Shown one piece after another: positions 37,419 through 49,783 of a stretch of DNA of 64,000 nt (position 1 is the stretch's first letter; every line of letters begins with the position of its first letter). A program made the position numbers and the translations under genes. A model generated the notes under the pieces. It saw only the letters and a list, made by a program, of their open reading frames with translations, was not told the DNA's origin and did no database searches. Origin of the DNA: Acridotheres tristis (taxonomy: Eukaryota; Chordata; Aves; Passeriformes; Sturnidae); contig CM072894.1 of assembly GCA_037013685.1 (NCBI GenBank), positions 33,535,029 through 33,599,028 on the forward strand. Direction: 5' to 3'.

Positions 37419-38100
37419 ATTTTATCTTATTTTTAATTTCATTTCACTCTTTGTACAGCCCGCATGCAGTACAAGCTCAGCTTGTTATTTTCTGTCCTGC
37501 CTTTTCTTCCTTCTCCCATCCCTGAGTCTTGTTCCAGGTGGTAACTGCTGCAAGAGCTTAAAAACAGGAGTGAAAAGTGTGAAGTGCATTCACTTTTATG
37601 GAGCTGCAAACAAGGGATGGGGGAAGCAGGGGAAAGGCACCAGGATCGTTTGTCTGCCTCAGCTCAGTTCATGTCCTCAGCTATTTGTCAGCCTGCAATG
37701 GTGTGAAGAGCATCGTAAAAGATGTGCTACACGAACATTTAGGACAAAAGGAAAGTTGTGGTGTTGTGGGAAGGCTCTCAGTGAGGTGTTGCTGTTATCC
37801 CACTGCATCTGGCTGTGGCTGGTGTCAGATTTCCCCTTTCTCAGGAGCTCTGTGACCACAGGCAGGAAATGTGGCCCAAGCAGATGGAGAAGTTGGTGGT
37901 TGTGTTGTTCTGTGAGATCTGGACACACAGCTGGTCACCTGGGGGGTGAGGAAACCGTGGCCAGGTAGAAAGAGGCCACATCTGATACAGAAACACCTTT
38001 GAAAGCACCTTGTAGAAAGAGCACTTGGGAGGTTTGCTGGAAATCCATCCCCAAGGCACTCAGTTTGATTTTTAGGATTTTATAGCACATAGCAAGCAGG

Positions 38101-38136
38101 TGCTATGAGAAAAGGGGGTGCCGTGAGAAAAGGGAG
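38101..38136 (+). repeat. Two-copy 18-bp tandem repeat
   Basis: Units at 38101-38118 and 38119-38136 share TGAGAAAAGGG with three mismatches between copies. Confidence 0.75.
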
Positions 38137-41100
38137 TTCCACGTCCCCCACTATTTCTTTCAGTCTCTCAAATGCCCCCTTGGCCATCACAGTACTGCTC
38201 CCTCAGGAAGGGACAGGCGTGTCCCCCCTCCTGTCACTGCCTCTGGTAAAAAAAACTCGAAAAGTCCTTGCTTGTCGTGTCTGGAGCAAATATTGAGACC
38301 AAATATTTGACCAGAGGTGGGGGAAATTTCCCATTCATTGCAAAACATTAATGTCAACAACAGCGATAACCCATTCCTTATAACAAGAGGCTTAAAAACA
38401 AAAAAAAAAAAACAACAACAACAAAAAAGTGTGTGTGCATCCAGCCTGGAAATGCAGGTGAGGACACCCGAGGTACAGTCATCTTTTATTAGCAGCAGCT
38501 AACTTGGAGAGACACAAGGAAATTTCATCTATTCAAAATGTGTTCTCCTGCTGTTGCAGCTACCATGGAGTTATCAGAGCCGTGGGGAGTTACTGCTCTT
38601 GTTCCCTTTATGTGGAAATCACTTGACTCTCATTCCCTTATTGTCCCTCTCTGGGTATTACTATTATCAGTGCAGTGGTGCAATAGTTCTCCTTAAATGT
38701 TACTGCAGAAAAGTAAATAATTTCTTATTCCTAGGATTTTTTTTTCTTTATTTCATAGAGGAGCTACTTTGGGAATAGATTTTAAAGGACAAGTATTATG
38801 TTTAATGACTCAGAAAGAAATGAAAATGATTACTGATACAGAGCCTGAAGAAAAACAATATTAGGAGCAGGTCACATAGTAGGAAAAACCCATATCTATT
38901 TAGATAAGATATGCCTAACAGTCTGACTGAAAAGAAAATAGGAAAAATCCATTCAGACAAGGAGGAAGGTTTCAGGAGCTCATTTTGGCTACTGAAAGGG
39001 CAATTAATTATTTAGCAGGAGCTACTAATGACTGCTTCATAAATAAATAAAAAAAATAAACACTGGATCATCATTATAGAGAGTTAAGTCTCTGTAAAGT
39101 AAAGTTTAATGGACTGAGGGTTTTTCAGTCTTAATCAGAGGACCAAAAGTTAAAATCAGACAGCCAGAGCAATCCACTTCTGCAAAAAGGCCAAATATAC
39201 ATGTTTCCTTCAAATAACTTCAGAAGGAAAAACCAGCTGGCTGGGGTCTGAGGGGGAGGGAGGAGAACCAGTTAAGTGAGGGCAGATATAGGACATCCCC
39301 ATCATAGAGGGTTTAGATGTGACCTGAGGTAACAGAGGAGCTTTGGGCAGAGCAGGGGTGTTGATGGAGTGGAGAGAAAACAAAAGTGATAAGAAAGTTG
39401 TTATAGCAAGCTCAGCAAGGAGGAGACCAAAGGTTTTATGCTGCTGTTTACTGAGCGATTGCTGTGAAGCCTGAGGTGAAATGCATCGTGCCATCACAAG
39501 GTGCAGATGGCATGCTTTAAAAAATAGCTGTGGGCCTTGCCTTGTAAACACAGGTTTTTCTAAGCATCTGTGCCTGAGCATGGCTCTGTGCTGCAGGTGC
39601 AGTGTGTGCTGCTTGGACATATCACTGCTTTGCTGCCCCTTTCCACAGAACTACAGAGTTTTCCTGCCTGAGGGTCCTCCAGGCTGTCTCATTGTGGGTA
39701 AGACCTGCCTATTTCTGTTAAAGAGAATCCTTCTTTGTTTGCTGGATTATTTTACCCTCTTGACAGCAAGAAGGCTCAGGGCTAAGCAGTGCCAAGGCCA
39801 GCCTCCATGACCTGATGGACCCAGTGTCCTGGCATCCCATCTGGCACGGGCTGAGTTTGCTTTAGGGTGCCTTTGGCTATTTGTTGTTGTCACAGGCCTT
39901 CAGAAGAAGGCATATGCTTTGTCACATTAATTTGTTACAACTTTTACTGGTGCTCCTGTGGAAAAGCTCACACAGTTCTTTCCAGCTAAGGGACAAGGCT
40001 CCCATGGCTGGGGCTTGAGAGGTCTCTGCTCAGTTTGGGAGGGGCAGTGATGGATGGCAGATGCCACAGTAGAAAACTGAGGAGGAGATTGAGATGAAGC
40101 AGTATCAGCACACCTGAGGATGTGGCTGGCAGTGGGTGGCTCCATGTGGGTACGAGGCAAGGGAGCTGCTGGCATGGAAAATGTGTTTTCCTGCCCACCC
40201 CTCAATCCTTCTCTGCCCCATGTACTCCAGATAGCCCATTATTACAGACACACAAAGCTCCTTGTATTCTTCTTTTTCCTTCTCTAAACTGTCTGTCAGA
40301 TGTCCCTGCCTCCCTAAAGCTCCTTTGAGAGGGCAAGGGCTGAGCTGCCCTCGTTGCATTCTCTGCCTGCTCCCTGCCACACAGACCTGTGCTGCTGGGA
40401 CTTTGGCCATCTCCTACAGCCTCACTCCCTTGTACATTGGTCTTGCTGTAACTTACAGCAGCTCCTTCTCATACTCCTGTCCTCTGGCTGCTTCACAGCA
40501 ACACAGAAAAAGCAAACAAACAAAAAACACAGAACATTTTACTTGTTCTGCAGCTTAAAAAAAAAAAAAAAAGTATCCAGGCTGTCTGTTTGCTGATGTT
40601 TGAGCCTTGAATTTAGGGGCAAAGGATTTTGTCTCTATTTTCCTTTTATTCCAGAAGAAGGGTTGAGAAGAATAGCTGGGAAGAAGAGGTCAATATTCCA
40701 ATTCTCATAAAAGTCTGCAAACATATGGCCTTTGCAAGCACAGCTGCTTTCCTGCCACCATTGACAATCAAGGTTAAAATGCACGATGCTCATTCAAAGG
40801 GAAATGCAGTGGGAGAATTTTCACTGCACTGTTTATGTAGTTTTATTTCCAAAGGCAAATTGAAAAGTTGCAGTGTATTTCAGCTTGGTTTGACCTAAAT
40901 GGCCAACCAAACAAGAAATAAATACCCTTTTTGGGCTGAGTTTGACTTTGGATCCCTTCTGCTTCAGTAGCTGTAGTGCTCCAGTCTGCTGCTTCTTTCT
41001 CAGACCAGATTCCTAGTAGGATAAAGTTTCTTGATCAGCAGTCCCATTGTCTTGCTGGTGGAGTAAACAAGCTGAGTTAGTGGGAAGCCCCAGAAAAAGT

Positions 41101-43460
41101 CATTTGAACAGTGCAAAAGAGGGCAATGATACTGCAGGAACTGATGGATAGAGGTCAGCTCTATTTTGGGTCAATATTAAGTGCTCTGTGTGGTTGTTTT
41201 GTTGGGCTTTTTTCTAGCAAAGAAGATGAAATGTTACAGTTCAAGAGTGTCACATCTATTGGTGCTTACTGAAAATGGAAATCCAGATAATAAACAAGCA
41301 TTACTGCAGGGATCTGGGCACACAGAACTCCAGGATGGAGATGTATCTCTGAATTATATTTTTAATCCACAACTCTGACCCTTCTGCCCCTATATCTCTC
41401 CTAACTCTTCCATTATATATTTTTGTGGGTTTTTTGTTTGCTTTTTTTTTTTTCAACCCTCCTCTGAAGTGTCACAGAGGCTGGATGGAAACATTTTTTC
41501 TTGTTCCACATTCCTGTGTTCTAGCTGTGCGTAGGAATGGGTGGCACTAAAGCTTGAATGGAGAGGGTTGAGCAAGCACGTGGCTGGTTTGAGATAACGT
41601 TTATAGAGAGCAAAGACAGAGATATCAACTCTGCTTGTTCCTAATTTCACCTTTAATTCTTCTTCTGTTTTCCACCCTGGCAAATCTGCATTCTGTGTAA
41701 ATTCCCACCACTCCCTCTGCCATCTTATTGCAAATGCTTCTTGCTGTTCTGCTATCGATTGTCTCCTTCATGAAAGTGAAAGAGTTTGGTCTAAAACCAC
41801 TTTAATTACAACCGTGTTTACTTTCCCATGCCCGTATGGAAGAGGGGTGCCTTCTTAATTTGATCAGAGCTTTAAATTTCACCATGGTGACAAAGGAAAA
41901 GATAATAATAGGAGAAATAATTACACGTACACCTGGTTTTTGGTTAACTCGGGGATTGTGTGGCTGGTGGGGTCAGAGTCTGGGCAGCCAGGCACGTGGC
42001 TGTGGCTGTTTCTCCATGCAACAAGGAATATTTGCTCAGGAGTTTCATCACCCCCTCCCAGGAGCGACTGCCGACCACAGCATAACGTGGTTTCACCGTA
42101 GAGGAGAAAAGATGAGTTTTCTATGTAAAATTACTTTTAGCACCATAGCACTTCTTGACATGAAGGTCAATAAGTGCCTAAATTACTCTAAGTAACTGAG
42201 TTTATTATAATTCCTCTCTGTCACATTCCCTTGCTGCAGCTGTGACACTGTGCTGTATAACTTATTTAATTATACAGTGGTGGTTGCTGCTGTGTGTCTG
42301 TTGTTGGGGATGTTATGAATATTTAGATTTTTCTTTCTCACCAGTTCCGTAATTTAAACAAATTCACTGAAGTGTATTTAACCTGAAGTAATCTAGCCTG
42401 CATGCTGCTCTGGGCTGGGCTGTTTTAGAAACTTCCTTCTGCAAAATCATATTCAAGCGAAGCAATTTCTTAGGTGTAAAGATGGGACGAGAGTCAGCCC
42501 TTACACGCTGTGCAGTTCTGGTGTTCCTCTTTTGTTTGTTTTCTAAACCAACCTCAATTACGGTGCTATTGGTGCTTTCAGTGGGTGTATTTTGACAGCC
42601 TGGACCTGTGCTGCAAACTTCCCCACCCACACTTGTACATACCCCCAGTTTTCCTCCCCAAAGGGTGCATTTGGACACCAGCCTCCACATATCAAAGGTC
42701 TGTGGGCTGAGCTGTGTTTAACAAGCCGGAGAGCAGCTATTGGAGGGCAGAAAGTGCAGGACAGGCGATTTCCATGAGAAACCCTTTCCCCCTGAGGATA
42801 CTGGTACAGCCTCAGTAGGGATTCACTGGGTGCCTGTCTGCACTGTGCTGGGTAGGAAGACTGTGAGTAACATCTTGGAATATTTAATGAAAAGGTTTAA
42901 GGGGAGGGTTAAGGGAATATTTTTTTTTTTTAACAAAGACATCAAGACAGAGGCTAGATCCATAAAGATGTAAGCGGATCTAAAACAGGACAAATTATCA
43001 TTCTTATAATTAAGCCTAATGGACCTTCCTGAGGAGGTTTGACAAGATGCCTTGCTAATATTCACTTTTTTTTTTATTATTTAGTCAGTAAATTATGCAT
43101 AAAGGACAAAACTGACATAATCACCCAGACATTTGCATCACTTGTGCCTGACTAATTCTCATCCATTGTCTTTCACAGCTTTAAAATGGGAAATAAGTAG
43201 TAGAGGCCAATGTTTGATAGAGGCTGATAAATTATGGAAAAAAAATTACTGCTTTTCTTAAGTTGCATGGGATCTTTTTGAATATGAAAGATTGCCTACA
43301 GTCATAGTTGGGTTTTTACATTGAATCATGTTGTAGTACAAGCTTGTCCTGTAGAAGAGCAAAAGAGCAAAGAAAGAAGAAAAAAGTAAAAATATACTGA
43401 CTTCATGTCATCTGAAAAAGTCAAAAACTGTAATAAGTTTCAAGGAAAGAAAGAAGAAAA

Positions 43461-43555
43461 CCTGGTCTAGTGGAAGGTGTCTCTGCCCATGGCAGGGATT
43501 GAGACAAAGTGGTCTTTAAAATCCCTTCCAACCCAAACCATTCTGGGATTATGTG
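43461..43555 (+). mobile_element. Short CR1 3' fragment, plus strand
   Basis: CCTGGTCTAGTGGAAGGTGT, CTGCCCATGGCAGGG, CCCTTCCAACCCAAACCATT and a degraded GGGATTATGTGA tail identify about 95 bp of CR1 3' end, with a small internal divergence. Confidence 0.85.
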
Positions 43556-44776
43556 AAAACACCTGAATACCTTTTTTTAGAGTAGGTGGTGGAAAGAAAT
43601 TGTTTCTCTTAAAATATTCTTTTTTTCTCTAAGCTGTATTAAAAAAAAAAATCTGGCATAGAGCCATGTTTATCAAAGTGGGAAATGCATTTTCCACTGA
43701 TGGGTCTGACTTTTAGTTCGAAGAGGTTACTGAATATTGTTTTCAGTTACAAGGAGATAAATTGCACTGTTCTTACACAAATGTGTTTGCTCTACATGTA
43801 GAAAACAACAAATGACTCATGAATTATTGTAAAATAATTGCACAGGACTCTATTCTGAAAATAAAATAAAATAAAAAAATGCAATAATGCCAGTCAGAGT
43901 TAAGGGGGGTGGGAAAAGTCAACCCCAAGCAATTCTGGGATTCCTCTCTATGGAGCCTAGTTCCCACTCAAAGGACAAAGTACTTTCTTATGCTGGTCTC
44001 AGAATTGGATCTCTGGGATTTCATTTCTCAACAAGATTTTGATTGATTTTATTTTAGTAGTTTTATCTTATTTCATAATGTTTGTATTAAATCAGATACC
44101 TCTGAGCACTTAATCTTTTTAAACTTCTTTGTATTTAATATTATATTTGCTGTCAAAATCTAATATCAATACGAATCACAATAAATGTAAGTCATTGATC
44201 AGATGCAGCAATGACAGGGAACCAAAAGGCTGATCCAGGAATTGCTGTCTGTAATAGAGACACCCATTGACTCCAGTGAGGTTTGGGTCAGGCCTCAAAT
44301 GGAAACAAAACCCATCTGTGCTTGCCAGGTGGGTCAGTGAATGACCTGGGATATGGTGGCCATAAATCCACGGTAATAACTGGGTGTCCTTGCTAAAAAA
44401 ATGATGATTGGTGAGATAAATAATAGGAAGCTGTGCTGTGTTCATGTGGTGTAGAGCAGAGAATCCACAGGCTGGATGAGAAGAATGTGCTTATAATACC
44501 AAATAGTCCTTCAAACACCCTTATCATCCACCTCCTGATCACAAATTTCAGGGCAATTACCTCAGTGGTCCCAGGAGATGAATGCTGGAGGCTCTCAAAC
44601 CCCCCTTGGGCTGTTTTCAGAAGAGGACAGAGGTGATGGCAATACTAAAGCTCCATGGTACCCTTCCTAGGGACTATGGGGACTGAGCTCACTGAACAAA
44701 TATTCTTAACTCAAAATTCATCTTTTTAGAGAGCTGAAAAGGCTCCTTAACTCCAGGAGGTACATCACCAGGGAGT

Positions 44777-44802
44777 AAAATAAAAAAAAAAAAAAAAAAA
44801 AA
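44777..44802 (+). repeat. Poly-A tract
   Basis: Twenty-one A bases after AAAAT. No retrotransposed gene body is recognisable upstream. Confidence 0.9.
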
Positions 44803-45542
44803 TCCAGGCATTAACTTGAGTAGGAAGGAGATATTACAGAAAATACTGCACTGGAAATTCTTTTACTTAGAAGGAGACAGTTAGAAGACAGACATGGTTT
44901 TCAATCCCTCATCTAAGGATTTTTTTACATAATTTGCATTAAGTACTCATTATTAAAAATAGAGGGCTCTTATCTTTATTATGTATGTGCTGGACATGCT
45001 TTGAAAATGGGATCAGGATATCCATGCTGGGATTGTAAATCAAATGAACAAGCTTTGGAAACAAAACCTAGTTCTGTTTTCCAAGTGCTGACCCACGTAT
45101 TGCTTGGAAATAAGCTCTCATTTAATGCTTAATCCTATAATTTGGAGAAGTGAAATTTAAGTTACTTTACAGTGTCTGTAGATTATGTTGGGGTGACTGT
45201 ATTAGTGATGGCCATGGTGTCTGTGACCATAACTTGCTTTTCTTGCTGGTTCACAACATCTGGAGGAAATAAAGATCCCTAAGTCATCCTCCCTGGTGTT
45301 TGCCAAATCAGATCGATTCGACCTGCAGAAAAGCACATCTGGGACTGACATCCCAGCAGGGAACAGAGGCCTTGGATCTGCTGCTCAGCTGTGGAGGAAC
45401 TGAGGAGCAGGGAGCCTGGTCACACCTTCTTCAGGGCTTGCAGTGGGGTGGCAGCTCTTTGGGACTTGGGGAATGTTGGCCCCAGTCAGTTTGGCCACTT
45501 GAGCATCACACCCAACTCTGAAAACCAAGATGCTGAAATATC

Positions 45543-45627
45543 TTTTTTTTATTTGTTTGTTTGTTTGTTTGTTGTTTTTTGGTTTTGTTTGTTTGGGGGT
45601 TTTTTGTTTTGTGTTTGTTTTTTCCCC
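45543..45627 (+). repeat. (GTTT)n-like tract ending in a C run
   Basis: Five pure GTTT units are followed by degenerate T/G sequence, closing with seven C bases. Another T-rich tract lies at 45787-45838. Confidence 0.85.
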
Positions 45628-45786
45628 CCCAAACATTTTTGCCATTTTCTTCTCCTTTTTACCACCTAAAGGATGATTAGGGTGAATGAGTGGGAATGAT
45701 AAATTTGGCAACAATGAGGAGGTGTGAACGACCTGTGTGGAGACAGTTCAAAAATAAGATGTCTCCAACAACTCCCAGGGGAGTTA

Positions 45787-45838
45787 TTTTTTTGTTTGTT
45801 TGGGGTTTTTTTTTTTTTTTTTCTTTTCTTTTTTTTTT
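45787..45838 (+). repeat. T-rich tract
   Basis: Nearly pure T with scattered G and C. Confidence 0.85.
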
Positions 45839-47260
45839 CAACTCTGCATACTGAAGGGAGGGGAAAAATTGTTACTGTGTAAGATATCAGGTCTGGAGGG
45901 GAAAAAGATTATGTTCTCATCATAAACCAAATGATAGCAGATTAAAGCAGGTAAGTAGCATCATGCTGGCCATTTGGCCAGAGTATAAGCAGGTTTGGGT
46001 TAATTGGCACTAAGGAGGCTGTGCTGTTTAGGGGTTTATATTTAAATACCAACCGTTGTCCCTCCCATATGTGTTGACAAAGCTCTTCTCAACAGTCATC
46101 TGTTGTTCTATCCACAGCTTGTTCCTCATAGCTATACGTAGGATATTTTGGCTTTAAGAAATGAGAGCTTATGGAAGATATGTACTTAAAGAGCTCTCGC
46201 TCTCAAAAAGAGAGAAAAAGCCATATTCTCTAGTGGCTCGGTGTTCCTTGTTATGTGCTAATCTATCCTATTTCAGCCTATCCCCTCGAGTGTTCCTTTG
46301 CACCAAGACTCTTGGGGATGTTAAAAAGAAGAACATTGTGGGGTGTAACTGCATATTTCCCTAAACTGGGGCAGCCCCCAGCACCTCACTGAGCCTCTGG
46401 GCTGCCTGCTGCCACAAAACACAGCAGGGAAGTCTTGCCCTAAAGTGCAGAGTAAGTGCTGCAAACCTTCTTTGCCAATTGTAAAGCCAAGTGCACAAGT
46501 GCTGCCTGGAACACCGTGGTGTCTCTGACCATTACAGTCTGACAAAACAGTCACTGTTTTCATATCAAGACCAACGAGCTTGTAAATTTTGCAGTTAGTT
46601 TTGGGCGTTCCCTTAGAATTAGTGGTCTGTCATATTTCTGATTTCACATGGGTTTCTCTCCTTTCCCAGGAGAAACACATCTAAACCAGCAGGATATTCG
46701 GTGTAGCTGAAAGGAAATATTAATTCAAGGCCCTGATCTTGAAAGCTCTGTTTGCCTGACACCTGCATCCTGCCTGCTCTGCCCTTGCACACGAGCACGG
46801 CTGTATACAAACACCCCCTCCAATTTTTGATGCAAAAAATGCTGAAAGGGGCCAAACACTGCACAGCCTGGAAACAACTTCAGTGTATCTGTGCACCTGC
46901 TATTCTTAGGAGCTCAGACTGTAGAAACAATAATGCTGCCTCTGGCTTTGACGTCTCCAGACTGAGAGTGACACTCCAGCATTTGGAGCTGCTGTCAGTC
47001 TGGTGGGAGAACTCACAAGAGTTCTGATAAAGTTTAAAAAGGAAAGAGCTTTGTATCTATAGAAGGAAAAGAAAAAAAGCCTTTAGGGGTTACAGCAATA
47101 TGTTGCCTTGGAAATATTTGATCAGGTTTACCATTCTATTCAGACACTTCACTTTTTAAAAGCTTTAAACCGAGTAAGTTTAGGTCTTGAATGATGCAGC
47201 TTCAGTGGCTGCTTATCAGCTGCTCGTGACTATGCAAACTGCAGAAGCTAATTCTGAAAA

Positions 47261-47274
47261 TTTCTGACTTTCAG
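47261..47274 (+). promoter_or_regulatory. KYNU: Splice acceptor before the KYNU start codon
   Basis: The sequence TTTCTGACTTTCAG is an acceptor 21 bp before the ATG. It implies that the start-codon exon is not the first exon and that a non-coding exon and promoter lie upstream, as I recall for human KYNU. If transcription instead begins nearby, the acceptor would be fortuitous; no TATA box or CpG island is evident just upstream. Confidence 0.6.
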
Positions 47275-47295
47275 GTGAAATTGAATGATCTGAAA

Positions 47296-47464
47296 ATGGA
47301 TCCATCTTCTCCTGTGCATCCAGCAAGCATTTTGGAGCAAACTGCCTTGCAGCTCGGATGCAGTCCCACGGACAAAAAGCTTGCTTTCCACTTAGATGAA
47401 AAGGATGAGTTAAAGCATCTTCGGGAATGTTTCTATATCCCCAAAATCAAGGATCTGCCTCCAA
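47296..47464 (+). CDS. KYNU: Kynureninase, first coding exon (N-terminus, residues 1-56 plus one base)
   Basis: Kynureninase is a PLP enzyme of the tryptophan-kynurenine pathway. It cleaves kynurenine to anthranilate and 3-hydroxykynurenine to 3-hydroxyanthranilate, both with alanine, in the cytosol. This exon encodes 56 codons that align without gaps to the human N-terminus as I remember it; the clearest matches are HLDE (residues 32-35), RECFYIPKI (43-51) and DLPP (53-56). The ATG at 47296 is chosen because it gives the same residue numbering as human KYNU and has a strong context (A at -3, G at +4). The exon itself starts at 47275, after the acceptor TTTCAG, so 47275-47295 is 5' UTR. That leader is open in frame but has no ATG. 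The exon ends after the first base of codon 57, followed by the donor GTGAGA at 47465. Recognition is by protein similarity only. Confidence 0.93.
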
Positions 47465-48597
47465 GTGAGAGTTATAATTGCTGTGAGGGAGAGGGAGGGG
47501 GAAAGGGCTGGGCTTCACATCTTCTGCATGTGTTTATCACAAGTCTTTGGAAATCATCGTCACTTATGAGATAATTGAGCAATTGTAGTCATATCTGAGC
47601 ACAGAATGTCCCTGCTGTTGCTAAATCAATCTATCAGCTTATTCTAGCACCAAAAGCTCTATGTTCTCATTGCCATCCTGAATCAAGTGTGAGGATACAG
47701 TACTTATGTGGTGCTTATGCTGTCAGTCAGCAGCTTTGAACAATGTAGTGACTGATTGAAAATTACAGGCAGGAGCTTTTTTGTCTAATGGCTCAAAACA
47801 GCAGCGTGGCTTGGGTAGTTCAGAGCAGTTGTTTCCTGGGTGTGATTCAGTTTGGTATTATCTGTCTGGTTACAATTATTTTAGTTAATGAAAGAGGCAG
47901 TATATATATTATGTGAACATTGATGTCTTATTGCTGGTGATGGAGCTGTTTTCTCACTGAGGCCAAATGAAAGGCTGTACCTCAGGACAAATAATTGACC
48001 TGAGCAAATAATTCGTAATGAAGCCTTTTATTTGAAGATATTTTCAACATTCCTCATGAATAGCCTAAAAATAGATAGCACCTGACTTCAGTGTAGCTAT
48101 GTAAAATTCTTCTGGACATTTTTCTCCTTTCCTGTTCCACAGGTTGTTTTGAGGAGACTGTGGCATGGGGAGGGCTTGATGTGGAGGCAGGAGGGGTGGG
48201 AATGGGAGTGGCAGGCTGTGAGAGGGGAAAGCATTTGCTTCAGGTTAGCTCTCACAGACCACCAAAACTAAAACACAGCTCCAACTTTTTTTTTGGTATT
48301 TGCAATATGTGTTTAGCCAAATTCATGCAGGGAAATCTGGTGGGAACAGCCACCACTGGAGGCAGCAATGTCTTGATCTCTTCACCTGCTTCCCAAGTCC
48401 TGCCTGGGTTTATTTTTGTCTCAGTTACGTGGAGAGCAAAAGCTGTGCTGGCTCTGCAGGCCCTGGTCACTCCATGCTGGACACTGGAGAAATTATTATT
48501 TCATACAGGCATAGTCTCTCTCCTCCTTTCCTGCCTTGGCAGAATGTACCTATTCAAAATGAAAGGAAAAAAAAAAAAGATAAATCTTCCTTGCAAT

Positions 48598-48640
48598 TTT
48601 TTGTTGTTGTTGTTTTTTTTTTTTTTTTTGTTTTTGTTTT
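48598..48640 (+). repeat. T-rich (GTT)n tract in KYNU intron
   Basis: Several GTT units lead into about 18 T bases. Confidence 0.85.
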
Positions 48641-49667
48641 CCAATAAATGTAGAGAGAATTTTCTACAGATTTTCTTTTTCTGAAAGGAAGAGTACTGAT
48701 GGTAAATGAAAAATTACAGGTGCATTCACCAAAGTGTGTCCAGTAAGGGACTGCAATAGAAAATGATGTCAATGCTCTGAATTCCTGGACATCTTTTGAA
48801 ACTGAATTCAGTATCTTCCTGCTGAGCAGTGATGAGTGTTGGGAATGCAGTCTGCTCCTGCCCTTGGGACACAGGATGATAAATCTCAATTCTCTATGTT
48901 CTAGTGGTATTGGCTTATCTTTCCACACACTTAAATCCTTGAGTTGTGCTGTTTCTATCATTCAGAGCAGGACTGGACACAACTGGACACTTTGCAAATA
49001 CTTAAACTATGTGCTTCCCCCATGCCTCTGTAATTTTTCTTTTTCTTTTTTTTAACCTTGGTTGCTTAAGAGAGTTTCCTAAACCTCTTCTGTTTGTTTA
49101 GATATTTGGATATTCAGTACTCAAAGCTCCTTCAGCTGCCACCACAGTGCTGAAGATGTGGCACTAGAGCTGGAAGGATGCTGGAACACAGTTCCCATGG
49201 CAGTGGTGCTGCTGGAATCCAGCCCAAGCAGGAGTAGCTGGATCTTTGCAGAATGTCAAATGTCTCTCCAGGATATCAAAGGTCACTTTTCAGTGTAGTG
49301 TTGTAGCAGCTTCAGATTAAAGAATCCTCTGAGAAGTAGGTAGAGGTTTTTCCATGTGAAATTTTGGTTTCTTCCCTTCCAACATCCATTACTTTTTTTT
49401 TTATTATTACCACAGTATTAAGACCCAAAGACTGCTGCTGTGGGGTTTTCCCCCTGTAGTTACAATAATATTTAGTCTTGAGACTGTAGATAGATATGTT
49501 TTAGTGAAGATAAACAATGTACAAAGTATTGCCAGTTGAAATGCACAGAGAACCCATCATTCTGGTGCTCCTAAATTGAGGGGTTTTTTCCTCCCCTTTT
49601 TTTTCCTGTCCTTTTCTGTGCTTCAGCTGTCATCAGGAACAGCTTCCCTGCTGAAGAACAGCAGGGG

Positions 49668-49689
49668 TGTAAATATATATATATTTACA
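49668..49689. promoter_or_regulatory. Perfect 22-bp palindrome with forkhead-like ends
   Basis: TGTAAATATAT followed by its exact reverse complement forms a perfect palindrome. Each end reads TGTAAATA, close to the forkhead-family site TGTAAACA. It may be a dimeric binding site or simply a TA-repeat with chance flanks. Confidence 0.4.
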
Positions 49690-49721
49690 TTGTGTGACTA
49701 TACCATAGAGACAGATCTGCC

Positions 49722-49783
49722 ATGACATTTATCTGAGCCCAGGAGCGGATGCCAGATAACACATTCCTGAAGATAAATGTCAT
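49722..49783. promoter_or_regulatory. GATA-motif cluster with 13-bp perfect inverted repeat
   Basis: The arms at 49722-49734 and 49771-49783 are exact reverse complements (ATGACATTTATCT and AGATAAATGTCAT) separated by 36 bp. Three AGATAA motifs are present: one reversed at 49729-49734 and two forward at 49754-49759 and 49771-49776. AGATAA is the core site of GATA transcription factors. An intronic enhancer is an inference. Confidence 0.4.

Larger units (their letters stand above)
32971..43460. other. Non-coding stretch
   Basis: Holds TA repeats (33613-33627, 33935-33957), the conserved-element candidate (34820-35060), the (ATTTT)14 array and an 18-bp repeat pair (38101-38136). Several longer open frames (for example 33923-34417 and 39481-39810) lack start context, homology and splice structure and are treated as chance. 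Confidence 0.6.
43556..47260. other. Immediate upstream flank or first intron of KYNU
   Basis: Contains poly-A and T/G simple repeats only. If KYNU has an untranslated first exon, this is intron; no convincing first exon, TATA box or CpG island was found. Confidence 0.5.

Noticed and set aside
39481..39810. Cysteine-rich 109-codon open frame
   Set aside because: The cysteine spacing fits no family I know, an opposite-strand frame overlaps it, and the coding pattern is not convincing.
1..47274. LRP1B first exon expected somewhere upstream on the minus strand
   Set aside because: No signal-peptide-plus-LDL-receptor class A exon could be found on either strand; the gene probably starts outside the window.
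47275..47295. GTG at 47275 as a start codon
   Set aside because: GTG starts are not normal for vertebrate nuclear genes. The ATG at 47296 has good context and gives residue numbering identical to human KYNU.
47465..47574. Extension of KYNU coding exon 1 to the stop near 47574
   Set aside because: The match to kynureninase ends exactly at the GTGAGA donor; the extension encodes a Gly/Glu-rich tail with no counterpart and breaks the join to exon 2.
48160..48684. 174-codon open frame in the KYNU intron
   Set aside because: It runs into a poly-T tract that gives a phenylalanine-rich tail, and it resembles no known protein.
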